A stretch of 64,000 nucleotides of DNA from Bryobacterales bacterium (GTDB lineage: Bacteria; Acidobacteriota; Terriglobia; Bryobacterales; Bryobacteraceae). This document shows, piece by piece, positions 28,084-38,787 of this stretch (its first letter is position 1; every line of letters starts with the position of its first letter). The position numbers were made by a program, and so were the translations under genes. The notes below the pieces were generated by a model. The model had not been told where the DNA came from. It did not search any database and saw nothing but the letters and a program-made list of their open reading frames with translations. The DNA lies in the NCBI GenBank assembly GCA_020847975.1, contig JADLBD010000042.1, positions 124,001 to 188,000 on the forward strand, read 5' to 3'.

Positions 28084-31000
28084 ATGATGCCGCTTGCCCT
28101 ACTGATCCTGTTCACCTTCGCGATTCAGGCACAGACGTTCAGCACGAATCCCAGTTCCGGACAGCAACTAACGACGGTATTCAGTTACAGCGGGAGTGGC
28201 CTCACACCAAACGGACAGATCCAACAGTGGTTTCAAGCACCTAATGGGAGTCTGCAAAGCTTTCTGGTCAATGCGAATAGTAGCGGCCAACTCAGTTGGA
28301 CCTACGTCTACAAATGTACCGACGCGATAGGCACTTGGCAGAACTGGATCGTGGATGTATCCAAGAATTGGACTAGTCCTCACCTGCCGAACACGGTGAC
28401 CGCGCACCCGAATTGCACGACACCAGCATTCACCGGAAGCCCGACCAGCGGCCAGCAATTGACCACGACTTTCACCTACAGCGGAACCGGGCTAACTCCG
28501 AACGGAACCATCCAGCAGAAGTTCCAGGCGCCGAACGGGGGTGTGCAAACGTTCACGGCCACAGCCGACGTGAACGGCAATCTGAATTGGACTTATGTGT
28601 ATAAGTGCACGGACGCTGTGGGAACGTGGCAGAACTGGATTGTAGATCTTGGGAGGAACTGGACCAGCCCACAGGTGCCGAACACCGTGACAGCGCATCC
28701 GAGTTGTTCCACGCCGACCATCAGTTCCATTACCCCAACGACGCCAGTAGCCAGTGCCGACGATCAAACGGTTACTGTGTCCGGAACCGGGTTCCAATCC
28801 GGCTTGACCGTCACCGCTTATCTTCCCGGCGGTGGAACGGGGCTGCTACAGGGCAGCCAGATTCAGAATGTCACGTCCAACAGCTTCCAGCTAATAATCA
28901 AACTCGGGAATCCCGGTAGTTGGGGCATTCAAGTAAACCAGAGCAGCCAAACTTCCAACCGATGGAACTTTACTGTCGCCTCATCCCCCCACATCAATAA
29001 CATCACGCCAACGAGTGTTTCGCCGAGCACCTTCAACCTAACCATTAATGGGACGGGATTCGACTTGGGAGCGATTGATCGAATCTATTTTGGCAGCAAT
29101 CTGGTTGGCAGTGGCGCGATCCAAAGTCGGACAGGCACCCAGATCGTGGTGCAGGAAAATCTGTCGACGGCGACGCCAGGCACCTACACGGTCAAAGTGA
29201 GGAACTCGGACGGCACAGAATCCAACGGTGTAAGCCTCACCATCACATCGGCCGGACCGTCAATTTCAGGGATCTCTCCGGGAACCCCAACGGCCAGCGC
29301 AGATGACCAGACCGTAACCGTTTCTGGGAGTGGATTCCAGTCCGGGCTGACGGTGACGGCGTTCCTCCCTGGGGGTGGAACAAGCCTGCTACAGGGCAGT
29401 GGGCAAATTCAGAACGTCACCGCGACCAGTTTTCAGATGGTCATCAAACTGGGCGGTCCTGGCAGTTGGGGCATTCAAGTAAACCAGAGTGGCCAAACTT
29501 CCAACCGATGGAACTTTACCGTCGCCTCATCCCCTCACATCAACAACATCACGCCAACGAGCGTTTCGCCGAGCACGTTCAACCTAACCATTAATGGGAC
29601 CGGATTCGACCTCGGGTCGATTGATCGAGTCTATTTCGGCAGCAATCTGGTTGGCAGTGGCGCGATCCAAAGTCGGACGGGCACCCAAATCGTCGTGCAG
29701 GAGAATCTGTCGACGGCTACTCCGGGAACGTACACGGTCAAAGTGCGCAACTCGGACGGCACAGAATCCAACGGTGTAAGCCTTACCGTCACATCGCCTG
29801 GCCCCTCAATTTCAGGGATTTCTCCGGGAACGCCCAACGCCAGTGCAGACGACCAGACGGTGACTGTTTCCGGGGGTGGCTTCCAATCGGGGCTGACCGT
29901 GACCGCGTTCCTCCCTGGGGGCGGGACGAGCCTGCTACAGGGCAGCGGCCAGATTCAGAACGTCACCCCTAACAGCTTTCAGATGGTAATCAAACTGGGC
30001 GGCCCTGGCAGTTGGGGCATTCAAGTTAACCAGAGCGGCCAGACGTCCAATCGGTGGAATTTCACCGTCGCTTCGTCACCGAACATTAGCAACATCACAC
30101 CGACCAGTGCCTCCCCGAGCACGTTCAACCTAACCATCAACGGGACGGGATTCGACGTTGGGGCGATTGATCGAATCTACTTTGGCAACAATCTGGTTGG
30201 CAGTGGCACGATCCAGAGTCGGACGGGCACTCAGATCGTTGTGCAGGAGAATCTGTCGACGGCTACTCCCGGAACGTACACGGTCAAAGTGCGCAACTCG
30301 GACGGCACAGAATCCAACGGTGTAAGCCTCACGGTCGCATCTCCCGGACCCTCAATCTCCGGGATTTCTCCGGGGACGCCGATGGCGAGTGCAGATGACC
30401 AGACAGTAACTGTTTCGGGTAGTGGATTCCAATCCGGACTGACCGTGACAGCATTCCTCCCCGGCGGCGGAACGAGCTTGCTGCAGGGCAGTGGGCAAAT
30501 TCAGAACGTCACGGCGAGCAGTTTTCAGACGGTGATCAAGCTGGGCGGCCCAGGCAGTTGGGGCATTCAGGTGAACCAGAGTGGGCAAACGTCCAACCGG
30601 TGGAACTTCACCGTTGCGTCGTCACCGAACATTAGCAACGCCACACCGACCAGTGTTTCCCCGAGCACGTTCAATCTCACGATCAACGGAACGGGATTCG
30701 ACCTTGGAGCGATTGATCGAGTCTACTTTGGCAACAATCTGGTTGGAAGTGGAGCGATTCAGAGTCGGACGGGCACCCAGATCGTGGTGCAGGAGAACCT
30801 GTCGACCGCAACGCCAGGTACGTATACGGTCAAGGTGCGGAACTCGGACGGCACAGAATCTAACGGCGTAAGCCTTACCGTTACATCGACACCTTCACTC
30901 AACATCGAGGTTTCGCCTTCGTCCGCTCAGACCTACAATCTCGGCGATACCCTGACATTCACCATCACGGTGCGGGATTCGAATAGCAACCCGGTAGCCG

Positions 31001-34000
31001 GCGCGAATGTCGCGATCCAGGATGGCTTGCAAGGTGGTGCGTTGCAGAATTTCGCCACGAACGGAAGCGGCATGGTTGCATATAGCTACGTCATTCCTAC
31101 GAACCTCGCTTCTCCAGGCACGTACACCCTTACTTTCGGGCCAGCAACCAAGTCTGGGTACACGCAGAGTGGCACTGTCACGCGTCAAGTGACCGTCAAC
31201 TCTAATTCGAATCAGCTTAGCCTGGATGTTCAGCCTTCAACAACGCAGACGGCAACGCCCGGAAGCATTGTCACGTACTCGATCACTGTCCGAGATAGCA
31301 GCAACAATGGAATCAGCGGCGCGACTGTTCCAGTGACCAATCCATTAGCTGGAAATGCAACGCTGACCACCGTCTCAGGCGGAACGGCGAGTTACAGCTT
31401 CACAGTGCCATCGGGCACAAGCTCGGGTCAACATACAATCTCCTTCGGGACCGCTCACAAAACTGGCTACGTAGACAGCGCCATCGTTCAGCGGACGGTT
31501 GCGGTAAACGGACCGCAGCCATTCCTCACGCTGGATGTGACACCGGCAGCGATTCAGTCCGTGAACGCCGGACAGACGGTCAACTATTCACTGAGCGTCA
31601 GGGATGGCAATGGTGCAGGTGTCGGCTCTGCGACCGTGACAGTAACGAATCCGTTCACTGGCACCAACAGCACGGTCATGTCTGATGGGAGCGGAAACGC
31701 TAACTACAGCCTGTCCGTGCCGTCGAATCAGGGGTCAGGAACGTTCACAGTCTTCTTCTCCGGGGCTAGCAAGAGCGGCTACACCAGCAGCAACGGCATG
31801 TCTCGACAGGTGACTGTGCTCCCTGGCAGTGGCGGTACGCACTCCGGAACCTTGACGTCCAATCCGACGACGTGCCAGGTGCAAACGGTCGGCGGCCGCT
31901 GCACCATTACGCTGACATGGACCACTCAAAACGTCTCCGCAGCTCAAATCTGGGTGCTGCCGGCAGTCGGCCCGGATACCCCGGTGGCGACAGGCCTGCA
32001 GGGGTCACAGAGCATTCCGTGGATTGAAGCATCGCCGCAAACGTACACCTTCCGCCTCTGGGATTACTCCTCCGGCAGCCGGGGGGCCAAGTTGGCCGAG
32101 GTCTTGGTGATCGCAAGCCCGCCTTCGGGTACTCAAACCACACCCAGCGTCCGCGTCGACCCAGCGACCGGTCCCAAAGGGACAACCTTCTCCATTCTCG
32201 GAAGCAATCTGGCCTCGGGTGCGGCCACGCTTTTCGTCAAACTTCCAAGTGGCACAACCACGACTGCCGCGCAACTGACCATCCCCGGTTCGGGATCGTT
32301 CACTTTCAATTACGCGAGTTCACAATCGTCGGCGGTTGGGGTTTACGAAGCGTGGACCGTCGACAGCGCCAGCAAGCGTTCCACGTCCGGATACTTCACA
32401 ATCAACACGCCGACGACAAGCTCCGTCAACGGGCCGTGCGGCGGCAACTCGGGGTGCAGCGGAGATCCGATCAACACGGCTACCGGGAACTACGGCTACC
32501 AGCACGCCGATCTGACTATCGCAGGGCGCGGGATACCTTTCGTCTTCGGGCGGTCCTACAACTCCCTTGACACAACACCAGGCCCAATGGGCAATGGATG
32601 GACGCACTCCTTCCAGGGCTCACTCGTAAAAAACAGCGACAGCTCCGTCACAATCCGGCTGCCCGACGGAAGAGTGATCATCTTCGACTCAGTTGGCGGC
32701 GCATACCGGCCGCGATTCAGCAATGTCTACAGCACTCTCACGGCATATTCCAGTGACTCGTTTCTTCTAACAAACAAGGCGGCAATCTCGTACCAGTTCT
32801 TCATGGGGAAGCTCAGTGCCATTGATGATCGGAACGGCCACCTTATCAATCTCTCTTATGACAGCAACAATCGCTTGACCACTATCGTGGATACGGTGGG
32901 ACGTGCTATCTCGCTCGCCTACGACGCTGCAGGCCACCTCACATCGGTGACGGACCCCCTAGGTCGCACTCTTCGATATGAATATGATTCCGCAGGCAAT
33001 CAGACCGCCTTCACCGACGCCCGTGGTGGCCGCTTCCGGTATTCGTATGACAGCTCAAACCGAATGCTCACGGCCATCGATCCGGAAAACAACACATTCC
33101 TCACGAATGAGTACGATGGATCCGGCCGCGTCACAGCCCAGTCTGACGGCGCGGCCAACCGCTGGACTTATAGCTACAACGACACCAATTTCACCACGAC
33201 CATTACTGACCCCAACGCGAAGATCACGACGCACCAGCACAATTCCAACTTTGAACTGCTCTCGGTGACCGACACCTTTGGCAAGAGCGAAACATACCAG
33301 TACAGCAATGGCAACCGGACCTCCCTCACCAATCGAAACAACAACACGACCCGCTACAGCTACGACGGTTCCGGCAACGTTATCTCGGTCGTGGATCCCC
33401 AATCGAAGGTCCAGACAGCTTCCTACAACGCCATGAATGATCCGGTCACGCGAACTGATGTCTTAGGCAATACCTCGGTTTTTTCCTACGACACGATGGG
33501 CAATCTCACCACCGCTCGGGATGCGGCTGGCAACAGCGCCACCTACACTTACGACTCCCTCGCGCAACCGGTCACGAAAACTGATGCGGAGGGGCGAATC
33601 ACCCGCTACAGGTACGATTCCAGCGGAAACATGATCGAGGAAACCGATCCGCTCGGCAACAAGACGACCCACACATATGACGGCGTTGGCCGTAGGATTT
33701 CCACAACCGATGCCAACCAGTTCGCCACCACTTTCGCTTATGATTCCAACGACAATCTCACATCTGTAACTGATCCGCTGGGCAACAAGATCCAGTACGC
33801 CTATGACGGGAACAATAACCGGATTCGTGTGACGGATCAACGAGGCAAGATTACGACGACCACTTATAATGCCAACTACCAGGTGGCGTCGGTCACTGAT
33901 GCGCTTGGCAACCGGACTACCAACACCTACGATCGGCTTCGCAATTTGGCCAGCACAACCGATGCTCTGGGGAAGGTGACCCGCTACGCGTACGATTCGG

Positions 34001-36366
34001 AGAATCGCCTCACAAGCATCACCGACCCATTGAGCAATGTTACTCGCTACGAATATGATGCCAATGGCAACCGCACGAAGGTCACTGATCCGCTCGGGAA
34101 CGCCACTACCCACGCGTACGATTCGCTTAATCGCCTGATCTCCGTCACGGATGCCTTGGGCAACACGACAAGCAACGCCTACGATGATGCGGGGCGCCTG
34201 ACTCGGAAGACCGATCCGGCGGGGAACTCGACGAGCTACAGCTATGACTCGCTCGGCCGTCAGACGGGCATCACTGACGCCGCCGGCGGTACCGTAACTT
34301 TCGCTTATGATCGAGCGGGCAACCGCACGTCAATCACGGATACGCGCGGCAAGACCACAAGATTCACATATGACAATCTGAATCGCCTGCTGACCACAAG
34401 CGATCCTCTGGGCAACACGACATCGAATCGCTACGATAGCGTCGGCAACTTGCAGCAAGTAACCGACGGCAACGGAAATTCGAAGACGTTCGAGTACGAT
34501 GCCAACCGGCGGCAGACGAAGGTGATCTACTCCACTGGGGGCAATATCCAATTCCAGTACGACGCAGCCGGCAACCGAACGAAGATGATCGACCTGATCG
34601 GAACTTCGACATACACCCACGACGACTTGAACCGCCTTCAAACCTACGCCAGCCCGTTTGGTGCGGGCCTGAGCTTCGCTTACGATTCCGTCTCCAACCG
34701 GACTGGCCTCACTTACCCAGGCAGCAAGACTGTCCAGTACACCTTCGATGCGAACAGCCGGATCACGAAAGTGCGAGCCTGGAACGGGTTTGAAGCCAAT
34801 TATACATACGACGGGGCAGGGCGCACTACCGCTGTCACTTACTCCAACGGACTCAGCACCGCGTTTACGTATGATACAGTCGGTCAGAATACTCGGATCG
34901 AGCACAAGAAGGGCTCGACGGTTCTGTATTCTGAAGCAACGAGTTGGTCGGCCAATGGGAATCCGACTTCCAGCGATATTTCCGGTCTGAACTCGACTGG
35001 GTTCATAGCGGAGAATTCCAGCTTCACATTCGACGACGCAAACCGCTTGGCGACAACTCCGGCCGGCAGCCCGGCGCACGACAGGAATGGGAACCTGGTT
35101 TCGATGCCGGGTGCCGCCGGCACAACGAGTTTCACCTACGATCTCAACAATCGCGCCACGAGGATCATAGGTGCATCTACAAACGCGACGTTAAGCTACC
35201 TAGGAGATGGAAAACTGGCTACGCTGAATTCCTCGCGTTTTCTTCTTGACCCGACGGTCCCCGGAAACCGCATCCTGGCGGAGCTAGATACTGCCGGTGC
35301 TGTGCAGACTGCGTACGTACATGGTCCACGAGGAATGTTGTTCCAGATCATGACCGCCGAGTCGTATACGTATCATCACAATCTCCAGATGTCCACAGCA
35401 CTCATGACCGATTCTTCGGGTGTCGCGCGTAACACCTACCGCTATGATCCGTTTGGGAAGAAGTTGGGCGCCTCCACTGAGCAGATCTCCAATATGTTCA
35501 GTTTTCTCGGGAGTTTTTCGGTTCCTAGTATCGGCCAATTCGTCTTAACGCATCACCGCCTTTACGATTCGCGTGAAGCGCGGTTCACGAGTTCAGATCC
35601 GCTAGCGATGAAGTTTCCGCAATGGGCTGCGTACGTCTATGCTAACCAGTCCCCTTTGGCGCTGCTCGATGCTTCAGGTCTTAATGCAGTTCCTGCACCG
35701 ACCAGCACTGCGGGAGGGATAATATCTCCGCTCTTCATATCTGGTTCGACACCTGGGACCGCCGGAAGCACTCCGGCTTCATTGTTGAACGCAACAATAT
35801 TATCGACCTCGTCAGCGAGTGGCAGCTTCCCTCTAGACAAGACGGACCTTGCTGGCATGATTACGGGCGTGCTTACGGAATGGGGCAAGAAACTCGCGCC
35901 AGCTGGTTATGAACTGATCCCTGATGGCGCAGGAGCATGGCGATTTGTCAGACACGATGTCTTCGGGAAGCTTGAGACCGCTGGTCAGATAGTGGACATT
36001 GTCGATCTGGTGGGGACATTGGCCACAGATATTAAGAATGGCACGGCGACTCTCGGATCGATCTGGAAAGCCACAGGTAAAGCGGCCGGTTGTGCTGTCT
36101 TGAACGCCGAGACGCTTGGTCTCGGATGTCCAGTCTTTCAGGTTAGCAAATGGGGTGGCGACCAATTGTTCGCGCCAGGTAAACCGCTTTCTCCAGTTAT
36201 TGAAGGAGGAAGCGTGGGTGGTGTTTACGTGCCGGGTCTCGGCGATTTTACGAAGGATGTCGTTCTGGATTTTCCGCAGAATACCAAAACTGTGTGGAAT
36301 CTGACTAAATCCGGGGCTACCGCCGCCGGCAACTGGATAGGCCAGAAGTGGAGTTCCCTATGGTGA
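28084..36366 (+). CDS. giant secreted IPT/TIG + Ig-like + RHS/YD-repeat protein
   Basis: Signal peptide MMPLALLILFTFAIQAQ; four IPT/TIG blocks; YD repeats (YDSLNRLTSVTDPLGNTT); RHS core YDPFGKKLG...RLYDSREARFTSSDPLA...YANQSPLALLDASG. Confidence 0.9.
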   Translation: MMPLALLILFTFAIQAQTFSTNPSSGQQLTTVFSYSGSGLTPNGQIQQWFQAPNGSLQSFLVNANSSGQLSWTYVYKCTDAIGTWQNWIVDVSKNWTSPHLPNTVTAHPNCTTPAFTGSPTSGQQLTTTFTYSGTGLTPNGTIQQKFQAPNGGVQTFTATADVNGNLNWTYVYKCTDAVGTWQNWIVDLGRNWTSPQVPNTVTAHPSCSTPTISSITPTTPVASADDQTVTVSGTGFQSGLTVTAYLPGGGTGLLQGSQIQNVTSNSFQLIIKLGNPGSWGIQVNQSSQTSNRWNFTVASSPHINNITPTSVSPSTFNLTINGTGFDLGAIDRIYFGSNLVGSGAIQSRTGTQIVVQENLSTATPGTYTVKVRNSDGTESNGVSLTITSAGPSISGISPGTPTASADDQTVTVSGSGFQSGLTVTAFLPGGGTSLLQGSGQIQNVTATSFQMVIKLGGPGSWGIQVNQSGQTSNRWNFTVASSPHINNITPTSVSPSTFNLTINGTGFDLGSIDRVYFGSNLVGSGAIQSRTGTQIVVQENLSTATPGTYTVKVRNSDGTESNGVSLTVTSPGPSISGISPGTPNASADDQTVTVSGGGFQSGLTVTAFLPGGGTSLLQGSGQIQNVTPNSFQMVIKLGGPGSWGIQVNQSGQTSNRWNFTVASSPNISNITPTSASPSTFNLTINGTGFDVGAIDRIYFGNNLVGSGTIQSRTGTQIVVQENLSTATPGTYTVKVRNSDGTESNGVSLTVASPGPSISGISPGTPMASADDQTVTVSGSGFQSGLTVTAFLPGGGTSLLQGSGQIQNVTASSFQTVIKLGGPGSWGIQVNQSGQTSNRWNFTVASSPNISNATPTSVSPSTFNLTINGTGFDLGAIDRVYFGNNLVGSGAIQSRTGTQIVVQENLSTATPGTYTVKVRNSDGTESNGVSLTVTSTPSLNIEVSPSSAQTYNLGDTLTFTITVRDSNSNPVAGANVAIQDGLQGGALQNFATNGSGMVAYSYVIPTNLASPGTYTLTFGPATKSGYTQSGTVTRQVTVNSNSNQLSLDVQPSTTQTATPGSIVTYSITVRDSSNNGISGATVPVTNPLAGNATLTTVSGGTASYSFTVPSGTSSGQHTISFGTAHKTGYVDSAIVQRTVAVNGPQPFLTLDVTPAAIQSVNAGQTVNYSLSVRDGNGAGVGSATVTVTNPFTGTNSTVMSDGSGNANYSLSVPSNQGSGTFTVFFSGASKSGYTSSNGMSRQVTVLPGSGGTHSGTLTSNPTTCQVQTVGGRCTITLTWTTQNVSAAQIWVLPAVGPDTPVATGLQGSQSIPWIEASPQTYTFRLWDYSSGSRGAKLAEVLVIASPPSGTQTTPSVRVDPATGPKGTTFSILGSNLASGAATLFVKLPSGTTTTAAQLTIPGSGSFTFNYASSQSSAVGVYEAWTVDSASKRSTSGYFTINTPTTSSVNGPCGGNSGCSGDPINTATGNYGYQHADLTIAGRGIPFVFGRSYNSLDTTPGPMGNGWTHSFQGSLVKNSDSSVTIRLPDGRVIIFDSVGGAYRPRFSNVYSTLTAYSSDSFLLTNKAAISYQFFMGKLSAIDDRNGHLINLSYDSNNRLTTIVDTVGRAISLAYDAAGHLTSVTDPLGRTLRYEYDSAGNQTAFTDARGGRFRYSYDSSNRMLTAIDPENNTFLTNEYDGSGRVTAQSDGAANRWTYSYNDTNFTTTITDPNAKITTHQHNSNFELLSVTDTFGKSETYQYSNGNRTSLTNRNNNTTRYSYDGSGNVISVVDPQSKVQTASYNAMNDPVTRTDVLGNTSVFSYDTMGNLTTARDAAGNSATYTYDSLAQPVTKTDAEGRITRYRYDSSGNMIEETDPLGNKTTHTYDGVGRRISTTDANQFATTFAYDSNDNLTSVTDPLGNKIQYAYDGNNNRIRVTDQRGKITTTTYNANYQVASVTDALGNRTTNTYDRLRNLASTTDALGKVTRYAYDSENRLTSITDPLSNVTRYEYDANGNRTKVTDPLGNATTHAYDSLNRLISVTDALGNTTSNAYDDAGRLTRKTDPAGNSTSYSYDSLGRQTGITDAAGGTVTFAYDRAGNRTSITDTRGKTTRFTYDNLNRLLTTSDPLGNTTSNRYDSVGNLQQVTDGNGNSKTFEYDANRRQTKVIYSTGGNIQFQYDAAGNRTKMIDLIGTSTYTHDDLNRLQTYASPFGAGLSFAYDSVSNRTGLTYPGSKTVQYTFDANSRITKVRAWNGFEANYTYDGAGRTTAVTYSNGLSTAFTYDTVGQNTRIEHKKGSTVLYSEATSWSANGNPTSSDISGLNSTGFIAENSSFTFDDANRLATTPAGSPAHDRNGNLVSMPGAAGTTSFTYDLNNRATRIIGASTNATLSYLGDGKLATLNSSRFLLDPTVPGNRILAELDTAGAVQTAYVHGPRGMLFQIMTAESYTYHHNLQMSTALMTDSSGVARNTYRYDPFGKKLGASTEQISNMFSFLGSFSVPSIGQFVLTHHRLYDSREARFTSSDPLAMKFPQWAAYVYANQSPLALLDASGLNAVPAPTSTAGGIISPLFISGSTPGTAGSTPASLLNATILSTSSASGSFPLDKTDLAGMITGVLTEWGKKLAPAGYELIPDGAGAWRFVRHDVFGKLETAGQIVDIVDLVGTLATDIKNGTATLGSIWKATGKAAGCAVLNAETLGLGCPVFQVSKWGGDQLFAPGKPLSPVIEGGSVGGVYVPGLGDFTKDVVLDFPQNTKTVWNLTKSGATAAGNWIGQKWSSLW
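28717..30888 (+). repeat. four tandem ~543-bp near-identical IPT/TIG repeat units
   Basis: Repeats of ISxISPGTPxASADDQTVTVSGxGFQSGLTVTAFLPGGGTSLLQGSGQIQNVT...VKVRNSDGTESNGVSLT beginning ~28717, 29257, 29803, 30349. Confidence 0.92.
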
Positions 36367-38279
36367 CTCGGATTCCGATCTGGGCTCTACTGTTGCTTGC
36401 GCCCTTTGTTCTGATGTGCGCCGGATCCATTCAATACACGTACGATTCGCTAAATCGGCTCACGCGGGTTTCATACGGAGATGGTACTTCAATCGTCTAC
36501 ACCTATGACTCGGCGGGCAACCGTACTTCTCTTGCGATATCAACGACGGGAGGAGGGACGCAGCCTACGATCTCGCTGAACAGGTCCTCCCTTTCCTTTA
36601 ACGCAACATTCGGCCAAGGCAATCCACCATTGCAAACCGTGCAAATCAATAACAGCGGCACTGGCACGCTCTCCTGGAATGCAGGGTCGTCTGCAAACTG
36701 GCTCATTGCCTCTCCGTCCTCTGGGATGAACGCTGCCACAATCACGGTCTCGGTTTCGATTCAAGGGCTAGCTGCGACCACCTACAACGGCTCTTTAACA
36801 TTCACCGCAAACGGCGCCTCCAATAGTCCGCTTGTCGTCCCGGTCACCTTGAATGTGGCGCAGCCAGGATGCGGAGCGACTCTGTCCACGAACAGCATCT
36901 CTATGAATGCGGCGGGTGGTTCTGGAACGGTCACTGTTACTGCACCCCCCACTTGCACCTGGACCGCGTCGAGTGACCAGTCATGGCTCACGATAACGGG
37001 GGGTTCTACTGGAACCGGGAACGGCGTCGTGAGCTTTCAAGTGACCGGCAACTCGGGATTCTCCAGGACTGCGATCCTCTCAATCGGCGGCCAGACATTC
37101 ACTGTTAACCAGGACGGCGCTTCGGGATTCACCGGCGTGCGGTTCGTGCCCGTTCCGCCCTGCCGAGTCGCGGATACCCGTGGCGAAACGGGGCAGTCCG
37201 GCGCTTTCGGCCCTCCCGTTGTGGCTGGAGGCTCGACGCGCACGTTCCCAATCCCGTCGAGCCCTTGCGGCATTCCGGCCACTGCGAAAGCTTACTCGCT
37301 GAACGTTACGGTTGTGCCCTCAGGTCCCCTCGCCTATCTGACCACATGGCCGACAGGGCAGCTGATTCCCTTAGTATCCACTTTGAATTCCTTCGAGGGA
37401 AGAATCGTGGCGAATGCAGCAGTAGTGCCGGCTGGAACGAATGGATCGATTGATGTCTTTGTGACGAACGCCACCCACGTCATTCTCGATATCAACGGCT
37501 ATTTCGATTCGCAGACTCTTACGGCGCTGTCATTTTATCCTGCGACTCCTTGCCGCATCGCGGACACCCGTAATGCTCCCGGACCATTTGGTGCACCATC
37601 AATGGGCACTGGAGCCCGACGTGATTTCCTGGTTCCCGCCAGCGCCTGTGGTTTACCAGGGGCGGCGGGAGCGTATTCCCTGAATGCAACTGTCGTTCCT
37701 CCCGGTCCCCTCGGCTATCTAACTCTCTGGCCGACTGGCCAAACGCAGCCGTACGTCTCGACCCTGAACTCATTCGACGGTTCAGTGGTCGCCAATGCGG
37801 CCATAGTGCCGTCGGGAACAAACGGTTCGGTGAGTGCCTACGTTACCAATAACACCGAACTGATCTTGGACAGCAACGGCTACTTCGCTACCCAAGGTGG
37901 ATCTGGGGCACTAGCTTTCTATCCCGTTCGTCCCTGCCGCGTCGCTGACACCCGGAACGACCCTGGGGCATTCGGCGGGCCCAGCATGAGCGGCGGCGAA
38001 ACTCGCGGGTTTCCGATCCCATCGAGTTCGTGCGGCATTCCGTCCAACGCAAAAGCGTATTCGCTCAATGTGACCGTAGTACCGAAAGGTCCGCTCGCAT
38101 ATCTGACGCTTTGGCCCACCGGACAGAGCCAACCGCTGGTATCCACGCTCAATTCCTTCCTCGGCAGGATTGTTGCGAATGCGGCGATTGTTCCCGCGGG
38201 AACGAACGGGTCGGTGAGTGTGTTTGTGACGAATCCGACGGATGTCATTCTCGACATTAACGGCTACTTCGCACCCTAG
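36360..38279 (+). CDS. secreted protein: short YD repeat, BACON-like domains, three ~130-aa repeats
   Basis: Signal peptide MVTRIPIWALLLLAPFVLMCAGS, IQYTYDSLNRLTRVSYGDGTSIVYTYDSAGNRTSL, BACON-like TWTASSDQSWLTI, triplicated PCRVADTR...AYSLNVTVVPxGPLAYLTLWPTGQ...ILDINGYF. Confidence 0.85.
   Translation: MVTRIPIWALLLLAPFVLMCAGSIQYTYDSLNRLTRVSYGDGTSIVYTYDSAGNRTSLAISTTGGGTQPTISLNRSSLSFNATFGQGNPPLQTVQINNSGTGTLSWNAGSSANWLIASPSSGMNAATITVSVSIQGLAATTYNGSLTFTANGASNSPLVVPVTLNVAQPGCGATLSTNSISMNAAGGSGTVTVTAPPTCTWTASSDQSWLTITGGSTGTGNGVVSFQVTGNSGFSRTAILSIGGQTFTVNQDGASGFTGVRFVPVPPCRVADTRGETGQSGAFGPPVVAGGSTRTFPIPSSPCGIPATAKAYSLNVTVVPSGPLAYLTTWPTGQLIPLVSTLNSFEGRIVANAAVVPAGTNGSIDVFVTNATHVILDINGYFDSQTLTALSFYPATPCRIADTRNAPGPFGAPSMGTGARRDFLVPASACGLPGAAGAYSLNATVVPPGPLGYLTLWPTGQTQPYVSTLNSFDGSVVANAAIVPSGTNGSVSAYVTNNTELILDSNGYFATQGGSGALAFYPVRPCRVADTRNDPGAFGGPSMSGGETRGFPIPSSSCGIPSNAKAYSLNVTVVPKGPLAYLTLWPTGQSQPLVSTLNSFLGRIVANAAIVPAGTNGSVSVFVTNPTDVILDINGYFAP
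37137..38276 (+). repeat. three in-gene ~380-bp repeats
   Basis: FYPVxPCRxADTR...LILDxNGYF blocks at ~37137, ~37516, ~37912. Confidence 0.85.
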
Positions 38280-38584
38280 CTGGCAGGCACAAATTCTCCG
38301 TTTTCGTTATGAAGAGGGTTCCTCTCGGGGAGCCAATCCATTTTTACCTGGATTTGTTTCCCCCTGTGGTTAGCGTGAGCGCTCTCTGTGCACATGCGCG
38401 AACGCCTTGCCCTTTCCTCAACATATGCAAGTAGTTGCCGCGCGGAGCCGTCTGACGTGCCCGGACGCGGAGAGTCGCGGTGAGCGGTGTGACTGCGTTT
38501 CCGGCGGCATTCCGGGCGGTTTTTCTCCTGACTCGGCCGGAGAAACGCGCGGCGGTTAACGCCGCCGATCGGATTGCCTTGCAA

Positions 38585-38628
38585 CCGGACGGTTTTCGAA
38601 CTTCTCGCGTATATTTCCATTGAGGGCG
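38585..38628 (+). promoter_or_regulatory. promoter-like element, copy 1 of 44-bp conserved sequence
   Basis: ccggacggttttcgaacttctcgcgtatatttccattgagggcg; 35/44 identical to 60699-60742; upstream of recombinase module. Confidence 0.45.
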
Positions 38629-38680
38629 GCGCATCGCCGTTCCTGACTTCACCAGACAGCGGGATTACCGCCAGGCGGAC

Positions 38681-38728
38681 AACGCTGTGGGTGCCGGATC
38701 GCCGCCGGGACACCACAGCGTTTTTTTT
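38681..38728 (+). terminator. rho-independent terminator-like hairpin in leader of recombinase module
   Basis: AACGCTGTGG (38681-38690) pairs perfectly with CCACAGCGTT (38713-38722), T8 run at 38721-38728. Confidence 0.75.
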
Positions 38729-38787
38729 GTCCCGTTCGTCCGTCGCCCCCAGCAGCACCTGGCGCGGCCCCGCGAAGGAGCCGATCA

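Noticed and set aside
28717-30888. Possible CRISPR-like array
   Set aside because: Repeats are ~543-bp coding domain duplications, not short repeats with unique spacers; no cas genes.
33463-35079. Minus-strand ORFs with repetitive VGV/ISD composition opposite the RHS repeats
   Set aside because: Periodicity is the antisense image of YD repeats.
38590-38728. Retron msr/msd or group II intron interpretation of the leader
   Set aside because: No reverse transcriptase nearby; terminator/attenuator explanation is simpler.
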